Shown: positions 51,920 through 62,566, counted from the first letter of the stretch. The stretch: 64,000 nt of DNA from Rossellomorea aquimaris (GCF_020172085.1 NZ_JAIVAT010000003.1:372001-436000); one strand, 5' to 3'. The notes: generated by a model not told the origin, from the sequence alone. Numbers and translations are program-made.

Positions 51920-54244
51920 GTGACAAAACAAAATAATTTAACGGTTCCCCTCCTTCCATTAAGAGGCTTACTTGTGTATCCAACAATGGTCTTGCATTTA
52001 GATGTTGGACGTGAGCGCTCCGTTCAAGCTTTAGAAAAAGCTATGATGGATGATCATTTAATTTTCTTAACGACTCAAAGAGATATGAACATAGATGAGC
52101 CTACCCAGGAAGATTTCTATGAAATGGGAACCCTCACGAAGGTTAAGCAGATGCTTAAACTTCCTAATGGTACCATTAGGGTACTGGTAGAGGGATTGAA
52201 CCGGGCGTCGATCACCTCATTCACCGAGGAAAAAGAATTCTATGAAGTATCGGTGAAGGAATTTCATGATTCCCAAGAGAAGGAATCGGAAACTGATGCC
52301 TTAATGAGAACGTTATTGAACTATTTCGAACAATACATAAAGCTATCCAAAAAGGTTTCAGCTGAAACCTATTCGACTGTTTCTGATATCGAAGAACCAG
52401 GGAGGCTCGCGGACATCGTAGCGTCTCACCTGCCCCTTAAAATGAAGGAAAAGCAGAACGTCCTGGAAACACTTGATATTAAGAAGCGTCTTCAAATGGT
52501 GATCGAAACGATCAATAATGAAAAAGAAGTGCTGAGCTTAGAGAAAAAAATCGGCCAGCGTGTAAAGCGTTCAATGGAAAGAACTCAAAAAGAATACTAT
52601 CTGCGTGAGCAAATGAAAGCCATTCAAAAAGAGCTAGGCGATAAAGAAGGAAAGACCGGAGAAATTGAAGATCTGACGTTGAAGATCGAGCAAGCCGACA
52701 TGCCGGAAGATGTGGAACATACGGCATTAAAAGAGCTTGCCCGTTATGAAAAAGTTCCTTCAAGCTCAGCTGAAAGCTCCGTGATCAGAAACTATATCGA
52801 ATGGCTTGTATCCTTACCGTGGTCCACTGAAACAGAAGATCAATTGGACATCAAACGCTCTGAACAGATTTTGAACCGTGACCACTACGGACTTGAAAAG
52901 GTAAAAGAACGAGTTCTTGAATACCTGGCTGTTCAGCAATTGACTCAATCGCTAAAAGGACCGATCCTGTGTCTTGCCGGACCTCCAGGGGTAGGGAAAA
53001 CAAGTCTTGCCCGTTCCGTTGCTGAATCACTGGGCCGGAATTTTGTCCGCATTTCACTTGGAGGCGTTCGAGATGAGTCGGAAATCAGGGGGCATAGACG
53101 TACGTATGTAGGTGCAATGCCCGGAAGAATCATTCGCGGCATGAAAAAAGCAGGAACCATCAATCCTGTTTTCCTACTCGATGAAATCGACAAAATGTCC
53201 TCGGACTTTAGAGGGGATCCATCCTCTGCTATGCTTGAGGTGCTTGATCCAGAACAGAACTCGAACTTCAGCGATCACTATATTGAAGAGACTTACGACT
53301 TATCAAAAGTCATGTTCATTGCCACGGCAAATGATTTATCGACCATTCCAGGACCATTGAGAGACAGAATGGAAATCATTACGATTGCCGGATATACAGA
53401 ACTTGAAAAGTTGAATATCGCCAAGCATCATTTATTGGAGAAACAAATCAAAGATCATGGTTTGACGAAATCGAAGCTTCAAGTAAGAGATGAGGCCATC
53501 GTTGATATCGTCCGTTACTATACAAGGGAAGCCGGTGTGAGGAGCCTCGAGCGCCAGCTTGCAGCCCTATGCCGAAAGACGGCGAAGATCATTGTCTCAA
53601 GCGATAAGAAGCGCGTAGTGATTACGTCAAGCAATATTGAAGAGTTCCTGGGTAAGAAGAAATTCCGTTACGGGCAGGCAGAAGTGGAAAATCAAATCGG
53701 TGTATCAACAGGTCTTGCCTATACTACAGTCGGTGGGGATACCCTCCAGATCGAGGTTTCCCTTGCACCAGGTAAAGGAAAGCTTGTCCTGACTGGAAAA
53801 TTAGGGGATGTCATGAAGGAATCGGCTCAGACTGCCTTTAGTTACGTACGCTCGAAGGCAGAGGCGCTAGGCATTGACGAGTCTTTCCATGAGAAATATG
53901 ATATTCACATCCACGTTCCGGAAGGTGCAGTCCCGAAAGACGGGCCTTCAGCCGGTATTACGATCACAACGGCTCTCGTATCAGCGTTGACTGGGAAATA
54001 CGTGAACCGTGAAGTGGGGATGACGGGTGAGATGACCCTGAGAGGAAGAGTTCTTCCAATCGGCGGAGTGAAAGAAAAAACATTAAGTGCTCATCGTGCC
54101 GGAATTAAAACGATCATCCTTCCGAAAGATAATGAAAAGGATATCGAGGACATTCCTGAAAGTGTAAGGGGAGAATTAACGTTCATCCTTGTCTCCCACA
54201 TCGATGAAGTCTTAGAGAAAGCATTAGTAGGTGAAAAGAAGTGA
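51920..54244 (+). CDS. lonA: ATP-dependent Lon protease LonA
   Basis: A 774-residue protease, identical in length to B. subtilis LonA. The N-terminal substrate-recognition domain ([21 protein letters not shown]) extends to about residue 200. The AAA+ module has Walker [15 protein letters not shown] and [18 protein letters not shown]. The protease domain has the Ser-Lys dyad in [14 protein letters not shown] and [14 protein letters not shown]. It degrades misfolded and regulatory proteins. GTG start at 51920, 8 bases after GGAGG; the GTG at 51911 overlaps that site. It overlaps ysxC by 4 bases. Confidence 0.97.
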   Translation: MTKQNNLTVPLLPLRGLLVYPTMVLHLDVGRERSVQALEKAMMDDHLIFLTTQRDMNIDEPTQEDFYEMGTLTKVKQMLKLPNGTIRVLVEGLNRASITSFTEEKEFYEVSVKEFHDSQEKESETDALMRTLLNYFEQYIKLSKKVSAETYSTVSDIEEPGRLADIVASHLPLKMKEKQNVLETLDIKKRLQMVIETINNEKEVLSLEKKIGQRVKRSMERTQKEYYLREQMKAIQKELGDKEGKTGEIEDLTLKIEQADMPEDVEHTALKELARYEKVPSSSAESSVIRNYIEWLVSLPWSTETEDQLDIKRSEQILNRDHYGLEKVKERVLEYLAVQQLTQSLKGPILCLAGPPGVGKTSLARSVAESLGRNFVRISLGGVRDESEIRGHRRTYVGAMPGRIIRGMKKAGTINPVFLLDEIDKMSSDFRGDPSSAMLEVLDPEQNSNFSDHYIEETYDLSKVMFIATANDLSTIPGPLRDRMEIITIAGYTELEKLNIAKHHLLEKQIKDHGLTKSKLQVRDEAIVDIVRYYTREAGVRSLERQLAALCRKTAKIIVSSDKKRVVITSSNIEEFLGKKKFRYGQAEVENQIGVSTGLAYTTVGGDTLQIEVSLAPGKGKLVLTGKLGDVMKESAQTAFSYVRSKAEALGIDESFHEKYDIHIHVPEGAVPKDGPSAGITITTALVSALTGKYVNREVGMTGEMTLRGRVLPIGGVKEKTLSAHRAGIKTIILPKDNEKDIEDIPESVRGELTFILVSHIDEVLEKALVGEKK

Positions 54245-54825
54245 AAGTAAATCAAGTTGAGTTAGTCATCAGTGCAGTCAGGCCAGAACAATATCCTGGC
54301 GATTATCTTCCTGAGTTTGCCTTGGCTGGACGCTCGAACGTAGGGAAATCTTCGTTCATCAATAAAATGATCGGTCGCAAGAGCATGGCAAGGATTTCTT
54401 CCAAGCCGGGTAAAACCCAGACGCTGAATTTTTATAAAATAGAGGAGACTCTCTATTATGTCGATGTTCCTGGTTACGGATTTGCCAAAGTGTCAAAAAC
54501 AGAACGTGAAGCATGGGGGAAGATGATTGAAACGTATATCACTTCCCGTGAACAGCTAAGGGCGGTCATCATGATCGTAGATCTGCGCCACCCTCCAACG
54601 AATGATGATGTCATGATGTATGATTTCCTCAAGCATCACGAGCTGCCTTGTATCGTCATTGCCACTAAAGCCGATAAGATTCCGAAAGGCAAATGGCAGA
54701 AACACCTGAAAGTCACAAGAGAAACATTGAATATGGACAGTGAAGATGACCTTATTATGTTCTCTTCCGAAACGGGCCTTGGGAAAGACAAAGCCTGGGA
54801 CGCGATCAAGTCTTTCTATAAATAA
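54241..54825 (+). CDS. ysxC: Ribosome biogenesis GTPase YsxC/EngB
   Basis: A 194-residue TrmE-Era-EngA-EngB family GTPase needed for 50S subunit assembly. G1 is [17 protein letters not shown] (about 29-45); [15 protein letters not shown] carries G2, [15 protein letters not shown]3, [15 protein letters not shown]4 and [10 protein letters not shown]5. GTG start inside the lonA stop (GTGA), so translation is coupled; the same lonA-ysxC overlap is typical of Bacillus. A terminator follows. Confidence 0.97.
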   Translation: MKVNQVELVISAVRPEQYPGDYLPEFALAGRSNVGKSSFINKMIGRKSMARISSKPGKTQTLNFYKIEETLYYVDVPGYGFAKVSKTEREAWGKMIETYITSREQLRAVIMIVDLRHPPTNDDVMMYDFLKHHELPCIVIATKADKIPKGKWQKHLKVTRETLNMDSEDDLIMFSSETGLGKDKAWDAIKSFYK

Positions 54826-54830
54826 GTATT

Positions 54831-54875
54831 AAAAAGAACCGTTCTCCGCATGAGTGGAGAACGGTTCTTTTCTTT
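54831..54875 (+). terminator. Terminator of lonA-ysxC
   Basis: AAAGAACCGTTCTCC and GGAGAACGGTTCTTT pair around GCATGAGT, followed by TCTTTG. Confidence 0.92.
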
Positions 54876-54996
54876 GCAAACAATATTGCGGCAATGGGGC
54901 GGATAGAGGTGATTGCTGCTTCCGTGAGCATAAATTAAGTCTTCTCCTGCTTTCAAAATGTCCAACTACAAATCAAGAGATCTCGGAGGTGAAGTG

Positions 54997-55074
54997 TGCT
55001 AAGGAGACTTGGCCGTACGTCCGCGAAAACGGAGCAGTTCCCCACACCCTCCACCACACTCTCGTTGACAGAGC
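54997..55074 (+). repeat. Truncated family 1 repeat (right half)
   Basis: GCTAAGGAGACTTGGCCGTA ... CGGAGCAGTTCCCCACACCC ... TTGACAGAGCG matches, with substitutions, the right half of the element at 37748-37917 and ends at the same TGACAGAGC. The left half is missing. Confidence 0.75.
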
Positions 55075-55401
55075 GATAATAATAAATGTAACAACACTCA
55101 ACAAAGAAAAAGTTTTTATATTACTAAATAATGACAGCAACTGAAAACAGGAATGTAGTCTGAAAGAAGGAATACCGAAGTCCGTATAAGGTTCATGGAC
55201 CTATATCGTCCAAGCATATGAAAGGAAATGAAAGGATAGGGACGCATATCTATCAATATCAAAGCTGAATTCATTTCATCCACTAAAATGGAAAATTATA
55301 AGCTGCAGAAGCTCTATTTGAATTTTGAGAATTTTCTCTTTTGTTGATAAAATTATGAAAGATTAAAAATATTACAAGCTACATAAGGGGGACTCTAGAC
55401 A
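55075..55401. other. Intergenic region before the ABC transporter
   Basis: No gene is visible. A small inverted repeat TATAAGGT/ACCTATA flanks TTCATGG (55184-55206). The A/T-rich end (about 55310-55385) presumably holds the promoter, but no clear -35/-10 pair stands out. No leader riboswitch was recognised. Confidence 0.4.
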
Positions 55402-56184
55402 GTGAAGAATTGGAAAAGCCTAGTCTTGCTAGTACTTGCTGCACTTCTTCTATCCGCTTGCGGAGACAAAGCCACAACAGAAAGTGGTGCGAAGTTAGTG
55501 GAGGAAGGCAAATTCGTTTATGCAGCTTCAGGTGAATTTAAGCCATTTAGTGTAACGAATAATGATGGAACCATGTCTGGTTTCGATATTGAAGTGGCAG
55601 AAGCTGTTGCCAAAGAAATGGGTCTTGAACCCGAACAGAAGAAATTTAAATTCGCAGGAATTGTAGAAGGTGTGAAATCCGGACGATTCGACGCGGCGGT
55701 AGCCAGTCATACGATCACGGAAGATCGTTTGAAAGAAGTGGACTTCTCAACTCCTTACTACTATTCTGGACCACAGATTTTTGTTCGTAAAGACAGCGAT
55801 GTAGAAACGCTGGACGATTTGAAGGATATGGAAATTGCCGTTTCAAAAGGTTCTACCTATGCGGACACAGCAAAGGAAGTAACGGATAAGATCCAGGCGT
55901 ATGATAGTGATGTTGTAGCCCTTGAGGCGTTAAATAAAGGGAAGCATGATGCCGTCATCACAGATTTCATCACAGGGAAAGAAGCGATTGCTTCTGGACT
56001 CGACATTGAAGCTCGTGAACTGATCGGCCGCAGTGAACAGGCAATCGCTGTAAGTAAAGACAATGAAGCACTGCTTAAAGAAGTCAATAAAGCTCTTGAA
56101 TCATTAAGAGAAGACGGTACATTAAAGAAAATCAGTGAAAAATATTTCAATACAGACATTACATCAGATCCCGAGAAAGAGTAA
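55402..56184 (+). CDS. Polar amino-acid ABC transporter substrate-binding lipoprotein
   Basis: A 260-residue family 3 solute-binding protein with lipobox LSAC (Cys20). It shows FVYAASGEFKPFSVTNNDGTMSGFDIEVAEAVAKEMG (about 34-70), the ligand-binding pattern of glutamine/arginine/histidine/cystine receptors, and DFSTPYYYSGPQIFVRK, VSKGSTYADTAKEV and ALESLREDGTLKKISEKYF further on. Anchored outside the membrane, it delivers the amino acid to the permease encoded downstream. The specific substrate cannot be read from the sequence. GTG start after AAGGGGG. Separated from the permease gene by a terminator-like hairpin. Confidence 0.88.
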   Translation: MKNWKSLVLLVLAALLLSACGDKATTESGAKLVEEGKFVYAASGEFKPFSVTNNDGTMSGFDIEVAEAVAKEMGLEPEQKKFKFAGIVEGVKSGRFDAAVASHTITEDRLKEVDFSTPYYYSGPQIFVRKDSDVETLDDLKDMEIAVSKGSTYADTAKEVTDKIQAYDSDVVALEALNKGKHDAVITDFITGKEAIASGLDIEARELIGRSEQAIAVSKDNEALLKEVNKALESLREDGTLKKISEKYFNTDITSDPEKE

Positions 56185-56199
56185 AGCAGCATGACACAG

Positions 56200-56233
56200 A
56201 GCGAATGTGCTTCTATGCGCATTCGCTTTTTGT
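56200..56233 (+). terminator. Intra-operon terminator/attenuator after the binding-protein gene
   Basis: AGCGAATGTGC and GCGCATTCGCT pair around TTCTAT, followed by TTTTTGTC. It sits between the binding protein and permease genes with no obvious new promoter after it, so partial read-through would give more binding protein than membrane complex. Confidence 0.8.
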
Positions 56234-56268
56234 CTTAACGGGGAACTAAAACGAACGGAGGGAAGCTC

Positions 56269-56916
56269 ATGCACTTTTTAGAAACCTTTGCCGGTACATA
56301 TGATGTTTTTCTTAAAGGGATGTTGTTAACATTCCAGTTGACTTTTGTTTCGATCCTGATTGCGATTGTGATCGGTTTGTTCTTCGCTTTCCTAAAGATA
56401 TCAGGGATCAAACCTTTGTCTCTTCTAGCGGATTTATACATTTTCGTTGTAAGGGGTACGCCATTGATCGTTCAGATCTTCATATTCTATTTCGGTTTGA
56501 CTTCATTGAATATATCAGGCTTCTGGTCTGTCGTCATGGGGCTTGCTTTCCATAATGGGGCTTACATTGCAGAGATTTTCCGCGGTGCCATTCAATCCAT
56601 TGATAAGGGACAGATGGAAGCGGGCCGTTCCCTTGGGATGTCTTTGGGGCTTTCCATGAGAAGGATCATCCTGCCTCAGGCATTCAGGCGAGCCCTGCCG
56701 CCCCTTGGAAACCAGTTCATCATTGCTTTGAAGGATTCGTCCCTTGCTTCCTTCATCGGAATGTTCGAATTGTTCAGCGTGGCGACGACACTCGGATCGA
56801 ATAACTTTGATTATATGACATACCTGCTTGTTGTAGCGATCTACTACCTGGTTCTTGTATTACTATTCTCGACGATCGTCAATATTATCGAAAAACGTAT
56901 GTCTATCAGTGATTAA
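56269..56916 (+). CDS. Polar amino-acid ABC transporter permease
   Basis: A 215-residue HisM/GlnP-type permease with about five helices. [24 protein letters not shown] opens the domain, [18 protein letters not shown] is the family signature, and the EAA loop that docks on the ATPase is [22 protein letters not shown] (about 123-144). A single gene suggests a homodimeric channel. CGGAGGGAAG ribosome binding site. Followed by the ATPase gene after 22 bases. Confidence 0.92.
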   Translation: MHFLETFAGTYDVFLKGMLLTFQLTFVSILIAIVIGLFFAFLKISGIKPLSLLADLYIFVVRGTPLIVQIFIFYFGLTSLNISGFWSVVMGLAFHNGAYIAEIFRGAIQSIDKGQMEAGRSLGMSLGLSMRRIILPQAFRRALPPLGNQFIIALKDSSLASFIGMFELFSVATTLGSNNFDYMTYLLVVAIYYLVLVLLFSTIVNIIEKRMSISD

Positions 56917-56938
56917 GAATGATGCGGGAGGGATGAGA

Positions 56939-57673
56939 ATGAGTCAGGAAATGATTAAAGTAGAGAAATTAAATAAATCCTTTGGTGATTTGCATGTATT
57001 GAAGGATATTGATATCAGTGTAAGAGAAAGTGACGTTGTTTGCCTCATCGGAGCCAGTGGATCAGGAAAGAGTACATTGCTCCGCTGTCTTAACTTCCTT
57101 GAACTGAAAGATAATGGGAGGGTTGTCATCGAAGGTGATGAAGTCAATCAGGATACCCATGATCTGAACAAAATCCGTCAAAAGGTAGGAATGGTATTCC
57201 AGCATTTTTACCTCTTCCCTCACAAAACCGTTTTGGAAAATGTGATGGAGGCACCGGTTTATGTAAAAGGGATGTCAAAAGCGGATGCAAAGAAAGATGC
57301 GCAAAAACTGTTGAAGAAAGTCGGCCTCGGGGATAAAGAGGGAGTGTACCCTTCTAAGCTGTCAGGTGGACAGAAGCAGCGTGTGGCCATCGCAAGGGCT
57401 CTTGCCATGAAGCCGGATATCATGCTGTTTGATGAGCCTACTTCGGCCCTGGATCCTGAATTGGTGGGTGAGGTCCTCGCAACCATGAAGGAGCTTGCCT
57501 TAGAAGGGATGACGATGGTCGTCGTGACCCACGAAATGGGCTTTGCCCGTGAAGTAGCCGATTGGGTCGTCTATATGCATGATGGCCGCATCGTAGAAGT
57601 AGGGCCTCCGCAGGAGCTGTTCCATTCACCAAAAGAGCAGCGGACGAAAGAGTTTTTAGACTCGGTACTCTAA
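56939..57673 (+). CDS. Polar amino-acid ABC transporter ATP-binding protein
   Basis: A 244-residue ATPase: Walker [13 protein letters not shown] (about 36-47), Q-loop [18 protein letters not shown], signature [15 protein letters not shown], Walker [17 protein letters not shown] and the H-loop [20 protein letters not shown]. It is closest in pattern to GlnQ/ArtP/HisP-type subunits. The start is ATG 56939, 6 bases after GGGAGGG; ATG 56933 and ATG 56951 are in frame alternatives. Last gene of the transporter unit. Confidence 0.95.
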   Translation: MSQEMIKVEKLNKSFGDLHVLKDIDISVRESDVVCLIGASGSGKSTLLRCLNFLELKDNGRVVIEGDEVNQDTHDLNKIRQKVGMVFQHFYLFPHKTVLENVMEAPVYVKGMSKADAKKDAQKLLKKVGLGDKEGVYPSKLSGGQKQRVAIARALAMKPDIMLFDEPTSALDPELVGEVLATMKELALEGMTMVVVTHEMGFAREVADWVVYMHDGRIVEVGPPQELFHSPKEQRTKEFLDSVL

Positions 57674-57682
57674 TAGACACGA

Positions 57683-57715
57683 GAAAAGCCCGGATGACGT
57701 TCCGGGCTTTTTTTC
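57683..57715 (+). terminator. Terminator of the amino-acid transporter operon
   Basis: AAAAGCCCGG and CCGGGCTTTT pair around ATGACGTT, followed by a further TTT. It may also serve the convergent membrane-protein gene, since the other strand ends in AAAA/TTTT. Confidence 0.9.
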
Positions 57716-57722
57716 GTATGGG

Positions 57723-58208
57723 TTACTTTTTCCTTACAAACAATAGATAGACACCGATAGCGATGATGACGATCGGCCAGAATTCCCAGGCCGTCCCTAC
57801 ACTTCCCTCGATAAAGCCTAACCAGCGCACTACTTTATCATAGAAAAGGAGAATGATAGAGAGCGTCAAAAAGAGTACCCCTTGAAATAAGCCTGCCCGA
57901 GTTTTCTGGTATCTCAGCAGGAAGCCCAGTGCGATGATAAGAATGAATGTCCCCATATGATCCGGCCAGATATCTAGCTTATTGACAACATGAAAGTGTA
58001 AGCCGAATCCTACAAGAATTGTACCTGGAAGGATGGCTTCATAATCCCTTGCTCCATACCCTTGACCAAGAAAGGCAAGTCCGACAATGATCAGCAGAGT
58101 GGGCCATGTAAAAAATTCCTGAAACAATACTATATTTGCTTGCTGTAGATAAAAATAAGCCCCAAAGCCAATTAATATGATCCCCGGGAAAATTCGTTGT
58201 TGTTTCAT
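57723..58208 (-). CDS. LiaF-like transmembrane protein
   Basis: A 161-residue protein with about five hydrophobic segments. RIFPGIILIGFGAYFYLQQ and ILPGTILVGFGLHFHV form two similar repeats of the PGIxLIGxG type, as seen in the membrane half of LiaI/LiaF-like and DUF5668 proteins. WPTLLIIVGLAFLGQG and FWPIVIIAIGVYLLF repeat the pattern, each with a WP followed by a glycine. The C-terminus is basic (VRKK). Start ATG 58208 with AGGAGGAAG; a longer reading lacks a ribosome binding site. Function unknown, possibly envelope-related. It stands alone between the transporter and hem operons. Confidence 0.75.
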   Translation of the reverse strand: MKQQRIFPGIILIGFGAYFYLQQANIVLFQEFFTWPTLLIIVGLAFLGQGYGARDYEAILPGTILVGFGLHFHVVNKLDIWPDHMGTFILIIALGFLLRYQKTRAGLFQGVLFLTLSIILLFYDKVVRWLGFIEGSVGTAWEFWPIVIIAIGVYLLFVRKK

Positions 58209-58560
58209 ACTCTTCCTCCTGAACAATAGTGAAAATAAGGATTGAATCCTATTTTTTAAGGGAAAAAGACACATACTATACTAAACGGATCCCTATATGA
58301 CGATAAATAGTGAGAAACCTTTCCATTACTTGATTCTTTAGGCTTGTTTTGGTACCCTACATTAGTAGGGAATGTCGAAATATAAGAGATTTCTTGAGAA
58401 ATGAAAATGCTTACAAGCGTTTTTCTTTCTTCCTCTTAAATGTAATGATGAAATGAATGTTTAGCAAGTCCCGTAAGAAGCAGTAGTTTCTACCCTTTTA
58501 ATGTATCATATTTAGGTTTCATTTTCTGTTCACATTTCGGGGTCAGGCTCTTATTCGGAC
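58209..58560. other. Intergenic region between the LiaF-like gene and the hem operon
   Basis: A/T-rich, divergent regulatory region. I see no gene, leader RNA or repeat. The promoter of the leftward gene must be in its first 100 bases, but no strong match was found. Confidence 0.4.
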
Positions 58561-58561
58561 A

Positions 58562-58589
58562 TGTTATAATAAAAGTAATGATTTTACTT
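58562..58589 (+). promoter_or_regulatory. hemA promoter with adjacent inverted repeat
   Basis: Extended -10 TGTTATAAT (58562-58570) without a good -35. Directly downstream is AAGTAA-TGATT-TTACTT (58573-58589), a perfect 6-bp inverted repeat over the likely transcription start. B. subtilis hemA is under PerR, but this is a poor PerR box (11 of 14 positions for TTATAATAAAAGTAA). Confidence 0.6.
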
Positions 58590-58607
58590 GGGGGTGTAGT
58601 GCATAGC

Positions 58608-59960
58608 ATGTATACAATAGTCGTTGGTATAAATTACAAAACGGCCCCTGTAGAGATTCGCGAACGTTTATCTTTCAATGAAACTGATCTTCCTTTAGCA
58701 ATGAAATCATTAAAGGAAAAGAAAAGCATTCTTGAAAATGTGATTGTTTCTACATGTAATCGGACGGAAGTTTATGCGGTAGTTGATCAGCTTCATACAG
58801 GTCGTTATTATATTAAAGATTTTTTATCTCAATGGTTTGATATAGATAAAGAGGAGTTCACACCTTATTTGTTCATTTATGAACAGGAAGGGGCAGTCGA
58901 ACACCTTTTTAAAGTTGCATGTGGATTGAACTCCATGGTTCTCGGGGAAACCCAGATCCTTGGACAAATCCGCTCGAGTTTCCTGAATGCTCAGGAATCA
59001 GGGGCGACTGGTACAGTCTTCAACCACCTGTTCAAACAAGCAGTGACGGTTGCGAAGAAAGGCCACTCTGAAACAGAGATCGGCTCAAATGCGGTATCTG
59101 TCAGCTATGCAGCAGTTGAATTGGCCAAGAAAGTCTTTGGAAGCCTGGATAAAAAGCACGTCCTTATCCTTGGAGCTGGTAAAATGGGGGAACTTGCCAT
59201 CCAGAACCTTCATGGCAGCGGAGCCACCAAGGTGACGGTGATCAACCGCACATATGAAAAGGCACAAACCCTTGCAGAGCGTTTCAGTGGAAATGCGAAG
59301 ACGATGCAGGAGCTTCAATGTGCCCTGGTGGAAGCCGATATCATGATCAGCTCAACAGGTGCAAAGGATTTTGTCATTACAAAAGAAATGATGGCCCATG
59401 TCGAAAGCATGAGAAAGGGTCGTCCCCTTTTCATGGTGGACATTGCCGTGCCAAGGGACTTAGATCCAGCCATTGGTCAGCTTGAAAGTGTATTCCTTTA
59501 TGATATCGATGATTTGGAAGGAATCGTCCAGGCAAATTTGGCTGAACGGAAAAAAGCGGCTGAGCAGATCGAACTCTTGATTGAAGCTGAAATAGTTGCA
59601 TTTAAAGAATGGCTGAATATGCTGGGCGTGGTTCCTGTCATTTCTGCCTTAAGACAAAAAGCACTGTCCATTCAGGCGGACACAATGGAAAGCATTGAAC
59701 GGAAAATGCCTGATTTGACAGACCGTGAACGTAAAGTGTTGAATAAGCACACGAAGAGTATTATCAATCAGTTATTAAAGGATCCGATCCTGCAGGCGAA
59801 GGAATTTGCCGGGCTTCCGGATGCTGATGATAAATTGGACTTATTCATCAACATTTTTAACATTGAACAACAAGTGCTAGAGCAGAAACAACTGAAAGCA
59901 GCCAACGAAAAGACTGAGAGCAATCATGGCTTTACACCACAACCCTCTTTTCAAGCATAA
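58608..59960 (+). CDS. hemA: Glutamyl-tRNA reductase
   Basis: A 450-residue NADPH enzyme converting Glu-tRNA to glutamate-1-semialdehyde, the first step of C5-pathway haem synthesis. The catalytic Cys50 is in [13 protein letters not shown]. The NADPH domain has [14 protein letters not shown] (about 183-196) and [18 protein letters not shown]. The C-terminal dimerisation domain includes [13 protein letters not shown]. The ATG at 58608 is 13 bases from GGGGG, a long spacing; an in-frame GTG at 58599 is only 4 away, so initiation may be weak. First gene of hemAXCDBL. Confidence 0.97.
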   Translation: MYTIVVGINYKTAPVEIRERLSFNETDLPLAMKSLKEKKSILENVIVSTCNRTEVYAVVDQLHTGRYYIKDFLSQWFDIDKEEFTPYLFIYEQEGAVEHLFKVACGLNSMVLGETQILGQIRSSFLNAQESGATGTVFNHLFKQAVTVAKKGHSETEIGSNAVSVSYAAVELAKKVFGSLDKKHVLILGAGKMGELAIQNLHGSGATKVTVINRTYEKAQTLAERFSGNAKTMQELQCALVEADIMISSTGAKDFVITKEMMAHVESMRKGRPLFMVDIAVPRDLDPAIGQLESVFLYDIDDLEGIVQANLAERKKAAEQIELLIEAEIVAFKEWLNMLGVVPVISALRQKALSIQADTMESIERKMPDLTDRERKVLNKHTKSIINQLLKDPILQAKEFAGLPDADDKLDLFINIFNIEQQVLEQKQLKAANEKTESNHGFTPQPSFQA

Positions 59961-59975
59961 GTGAGGTTATTGTCG

Positions 59976-60809
59976 ATGTTTGAACAAACGATGACTAGGC
60001 TGCACGAACTTATGATTGTTCTGTATGCTATTAGTATTCTCTTTTATTTTATAGATTTCTTAAACAAAAACCGGAAGGCGAATCTATTTGCCTTCTGGTT
60101 ACTTGCGATTGTTTGGGTCCTTCAAACAATCTTTTTATTTCTATACATGAAGAATACCGGCAGGTTCCCTGTTCTCACCATCTTTGAGGGACTTTATTTT
60201 TACGCATGGGTTCTCATTACCCTGTCCCTTGTTATCAATCGACTGTTGAGTGTGGACTTCACCGTGTTTTTCACAAATGTACTCGGTTTCATCATTATGG
60301 CGATCCATACATTCGCCCCGGTACAGGTAGAGTCCCAGGCAATGGCAGAACAATTGGTGTCTGAATTATTATTGATTCACATTACGATGGCGATCCTGTC
60401 GTATGGTGCCTTCAGTTTATCCTTTGTGTTTTCCCTTCTTTATCTCCTGCAGTTTAAATTGTTAAAGGAGAAAAAATGGGGGCAGAGGTTATGGAGGATC
60501 AGTGATTTGTCCAAGCTTGAAAAGATATCTTATATCTCTAATTCCATCGGTGTAGCGATGCTGTTGTTGAGCCTGATCCTGGGGCTTCAATGGGCTTATA
60601 TCAAACTGCCGGAATTTCTATGGTATGACCCGAAAATAGTGGGATCATTCATTCTATTAATTTTATATAGCAGTTACTTATACCTTCGCATCAAAAAGAA
60701 TGTATTTGGTAAATCATTAGCGTATTTGAATGTTGCAGCCTTTTTGATTATATTAATCAACTTTTTCTTAGGTAGCCGGTTGTCTTCATTTCATTTCTGG
60801 TATTCATAA
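59976..60809 (+). CDS. hemX: HemX, membrane protein of the haem operon (CcsA-like)
   Basis: A 277-residue protein with eight predicted membrane helices, matching B. subtilis HemX in length and place. It resembles the CcsA/ResC cytochrome c assembly fold: [35 protein letters not shown] and [29 protein letters not shown], including conserved His residues. HemX lowers the HemA level in B. subtilis. Start ATG 59976, with GTGAGG upstream; a GTG right after the hemA stop is in frame but lacks a ribosome binding site. Confidence 0.93.
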   Translation: MFEQTMTRLHELMIVLYAISILFYFIDFLNKNRKANLFAFWLLAIVWVLQTIFLFLYMKNTGRFPVLTIFEGLYFYAWVLITLSLVINRLLSVDFTVFFTNVLGFIIMAIHTFAPVQVESQAMAEQLVSELLLIHITMAILSYGAFSLSFVFSLLYLLQFKLLKEKKWGQRLWRISDLSKLEKISYISNSIGVAMLLLSLILGLQWAYIKLPEFLWYDPKIVGSFILLILYSSYLYLRIKKNVFGKSLAYLNVAAFLIILINFFLGSRLSSFHFWYS

Positions 60810-60826
60810 GTTTTCAGGAGGTCATT

Positions 60827-61759
60827 ATGAGAAAAATTATTGTTGGATCAAGACGAAGTAAATTAGCCCTTACCCAGACCAATTGGGTAATCGATCAATT
60901 GAAGGCACTGGACCCTTCTTTCGATTTCGAAGTGAAGGAAATTGTCACGAAAGGGGACCAGATCCTTGATGTTACCTTGTCCAAAGTGGGCGGTAAAGGG
61001 TTATTCGTAAAGGAAATTGAGCAGGCGATGCTGGATAAAGAAATCGACATGGCCGTTCACAGCATGAAGGACATGCCGGCTGTTTTACCAGAAGGACTGA
61101 CCATCGGAAGCATACCGGTGCGTGAGGATCATCGTGACGCATTTATCAGTAAGAACCATGTGGCCCTTAAAGACCTTCCGAGTGGAGCGATTGTCGGAAC
61201 GAGCAGTCTCAGAAGAGGGGCCCAAATCCTTTCTGTCCGTCCTGATCTAGAAATCAAATGGATTCGCGGTAACATCGATACGCGTCTTTCTAAGCTTCAA
61301 AATGAAGATTATGATGCGATCATACTGGCAGCAGCAGGACTATCACGCATGGGATGGACGTCGGATGTTGTCACAGAATTCCTGGATCCGGACCTTTGTT
61401 TACCCGCAGTAGGTCAGGGAGCCCTGTCGATCGAGTGCAGAGCAGACGATTCTGAAGTTCTTGAGCTTCTTGGGAAATTCGCCTGTGAAGAAACGACGAT
61501 TACGGTTACGGCAGAAAGAGCGTTCCTTCATAAAATGGAAGGCGGTTGTCAGGTTCCGATTGCCGGTTTTGCCGAGCTGAAGGACAATGGAGACGTTGCC
61601 TTAACCGGACTTGTCGCTTCTCCTGATGGAAAAACGATCTACAAAGAGTACATGACCGGTAAGAACCCAAAAGAAGTTGGAGAAAAAGTAGCTGAAAGCT
61701 TAACAAAGCAAGGTGCGAAAGCCTTGATTGATCAGGTGAAAGAGGAGCTTGATCAATAA
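60827..61759 (+). CDS. hemC: Porphobilinogen deaminase (hydroxymethylbilane synthase)
   Basis: A 310-residue enzyme joining four porphobilinogen units. [18 protein letters not shown] at the N-terminus, [38 protein letters not shown] and Cys241 in [12 protein letters not shown], the site of the dipyrromethane cofactor, are all present. TCAGGAGG ribosome binding site. Its stop codon overlaps the hemD start by one base (TAATG). Confidence 0.98.
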   Translation: MRKIIVGSRRSKLALTQTNWVIDQLKALDPSFDFEVKEIVTKGDQILDVTLSKVGGKGLFVKEIEQAMLDKEIDMAVHSMKDMPAVLPEGLTIGSIPVREDHRDAFISKNHVALKDLPSGAIVGTSSLRRGAQILSVRPDLEIKWIRGNIDTRLSKLQNEDYDAIILAAAGLSRMGWTSDVVTEFLDPDLCLPAVGQGALSIECRADDSEVLELLGKFACEETTITVTAERAFLHKMEGGCQVPIAGFAELKDNGDVALTGLVASPDGKTIYKEYMTGKNPKEVGEKVAESLTKQGAKALIDQVKEELDQ

Positions 61760-62541
61760 TGAAGGGTAAGGGGCCTTTAGAACATGTAAAGGTTTTGATT
61801 ACTCGTGGCAATGAGGGGTCCAGTGATACGGGTTCCCTCATCGAAAGCGAGGGAGGGGTGCCCATTTTGGTTCCCCTCCTTCACTTTCAGTCCCATATAG
61901 ACCCGTGGGAGAATGAACTCCAAACCAGGATACATACATATGATTGGATTATTTTCACCAGCAAAAACGGCGTGAAATTCTTTCTGGAGGCATTGGAAAG
62001 ACAAGGGATCCCTTTAGCATCCTACACCGGGAAGTTCGCTGCAGTCGGGAGCAAAACAGAGCAGTACTGTCATAAATACGGAATGCCGGTTTCATTTGTA
62101 CCACAGACGTTCACTGGAGACGATTTTGTCGAAGAATTCATAGCGAAAGTGAAGCCTTCTGGGCCCGTTTTGATCCCAAAAGGGAATCTTGCAAGGAATG
62201 TGGTTGCAACTGAATTACATGCATCTGGTATCGTGTGTCAGGAGTGGATTGTTTATGAAACAATCCTTCCGAAAGAAAGCATGAAGCAGTTGAAAGAAAT
62301 CATTGAAACAGAACAAGTGGATATTATCACGTTCACGAGTTCATCTACGGTGCATCATTTTATGAAGGTCATCCGTCAATATTCACTCCATGAACACATC
62401 CAGGACATACCCATTGCATGTATTGGTCCAATTACAAAAAATACAGCAGAACAATACGGATTGAATGTAAAAATCTGTCCAAGCGTTTATACTGTAACTG
62501 AAATGGTGAAAGAGATGAAGGACTTCATCTCTTCCCGCTAG
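61759..62541 (+). CDS. hemD: Uroporphyrinogen III synthase
   Basis: A 260-residue two-lobed enzyme that cyclises hydroxymethylbilane with inversion of ring D. Family sequence is weakly conserved, but the expected segments are visible: VLITRGNEGSSDTGSLIESEGG, WIIFTSKNGVKFF, FAAVGSKTEQYCHKYG, and IITFTSSSTVHHFM with IACIGPITKNTAEQYGL. Position between hemC and hemB confirms the call. Starts inside the hemC stop; GAGGAG lies 14 bases upstream, so coupling is likely. Confidence 0.93.
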   Translation: MKGKGPLEHVKVLITRGNEGSSDTGSLIESEGGVPILVPLLHFQSHIDPWENELQTRIHTYDWIIFTSKNGVKFFLEALERQGIPLASYTGKFAAVGSKTEQYCHKYGMPVSFVPQTFTGDDFVEEFIAKVKPSGPVLIPKGNLARNVVATELHASGIVCQEWIVYETILPKESMKQLKEIIETEQVDIITFTSSSTVHHFMKVIRQYSLHEHIQDIPIACIGPITKNTAEQYGLNVKICPSVYTVTEMVKEMKDFISSR

Positions 62542-62566
62542 ACATATAACTTAGGAGGCTTTTATT

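Noticed and set aside
54854-55144. A 96-codon plus-strand reading frame after ysxC
   Set aside because: It starts inside the ysxC terminator, runs through a family 1 repeat remnant, and its composition is not protein-like.
55402-57673. Naming the transporter as arginine, glutamine or cystine specific
   Set aside because: Family 3 binding proteins cannot be assigned a ligand from these motifs alone, and no amino-acid-specific leader RNA precedes the operon.
58564-58580. PerR box at hemA
   Set aside because: Only 11 of 14 positions agree with the palindromic consensus and the right half is broken; kept only as a note in the promoter entry.
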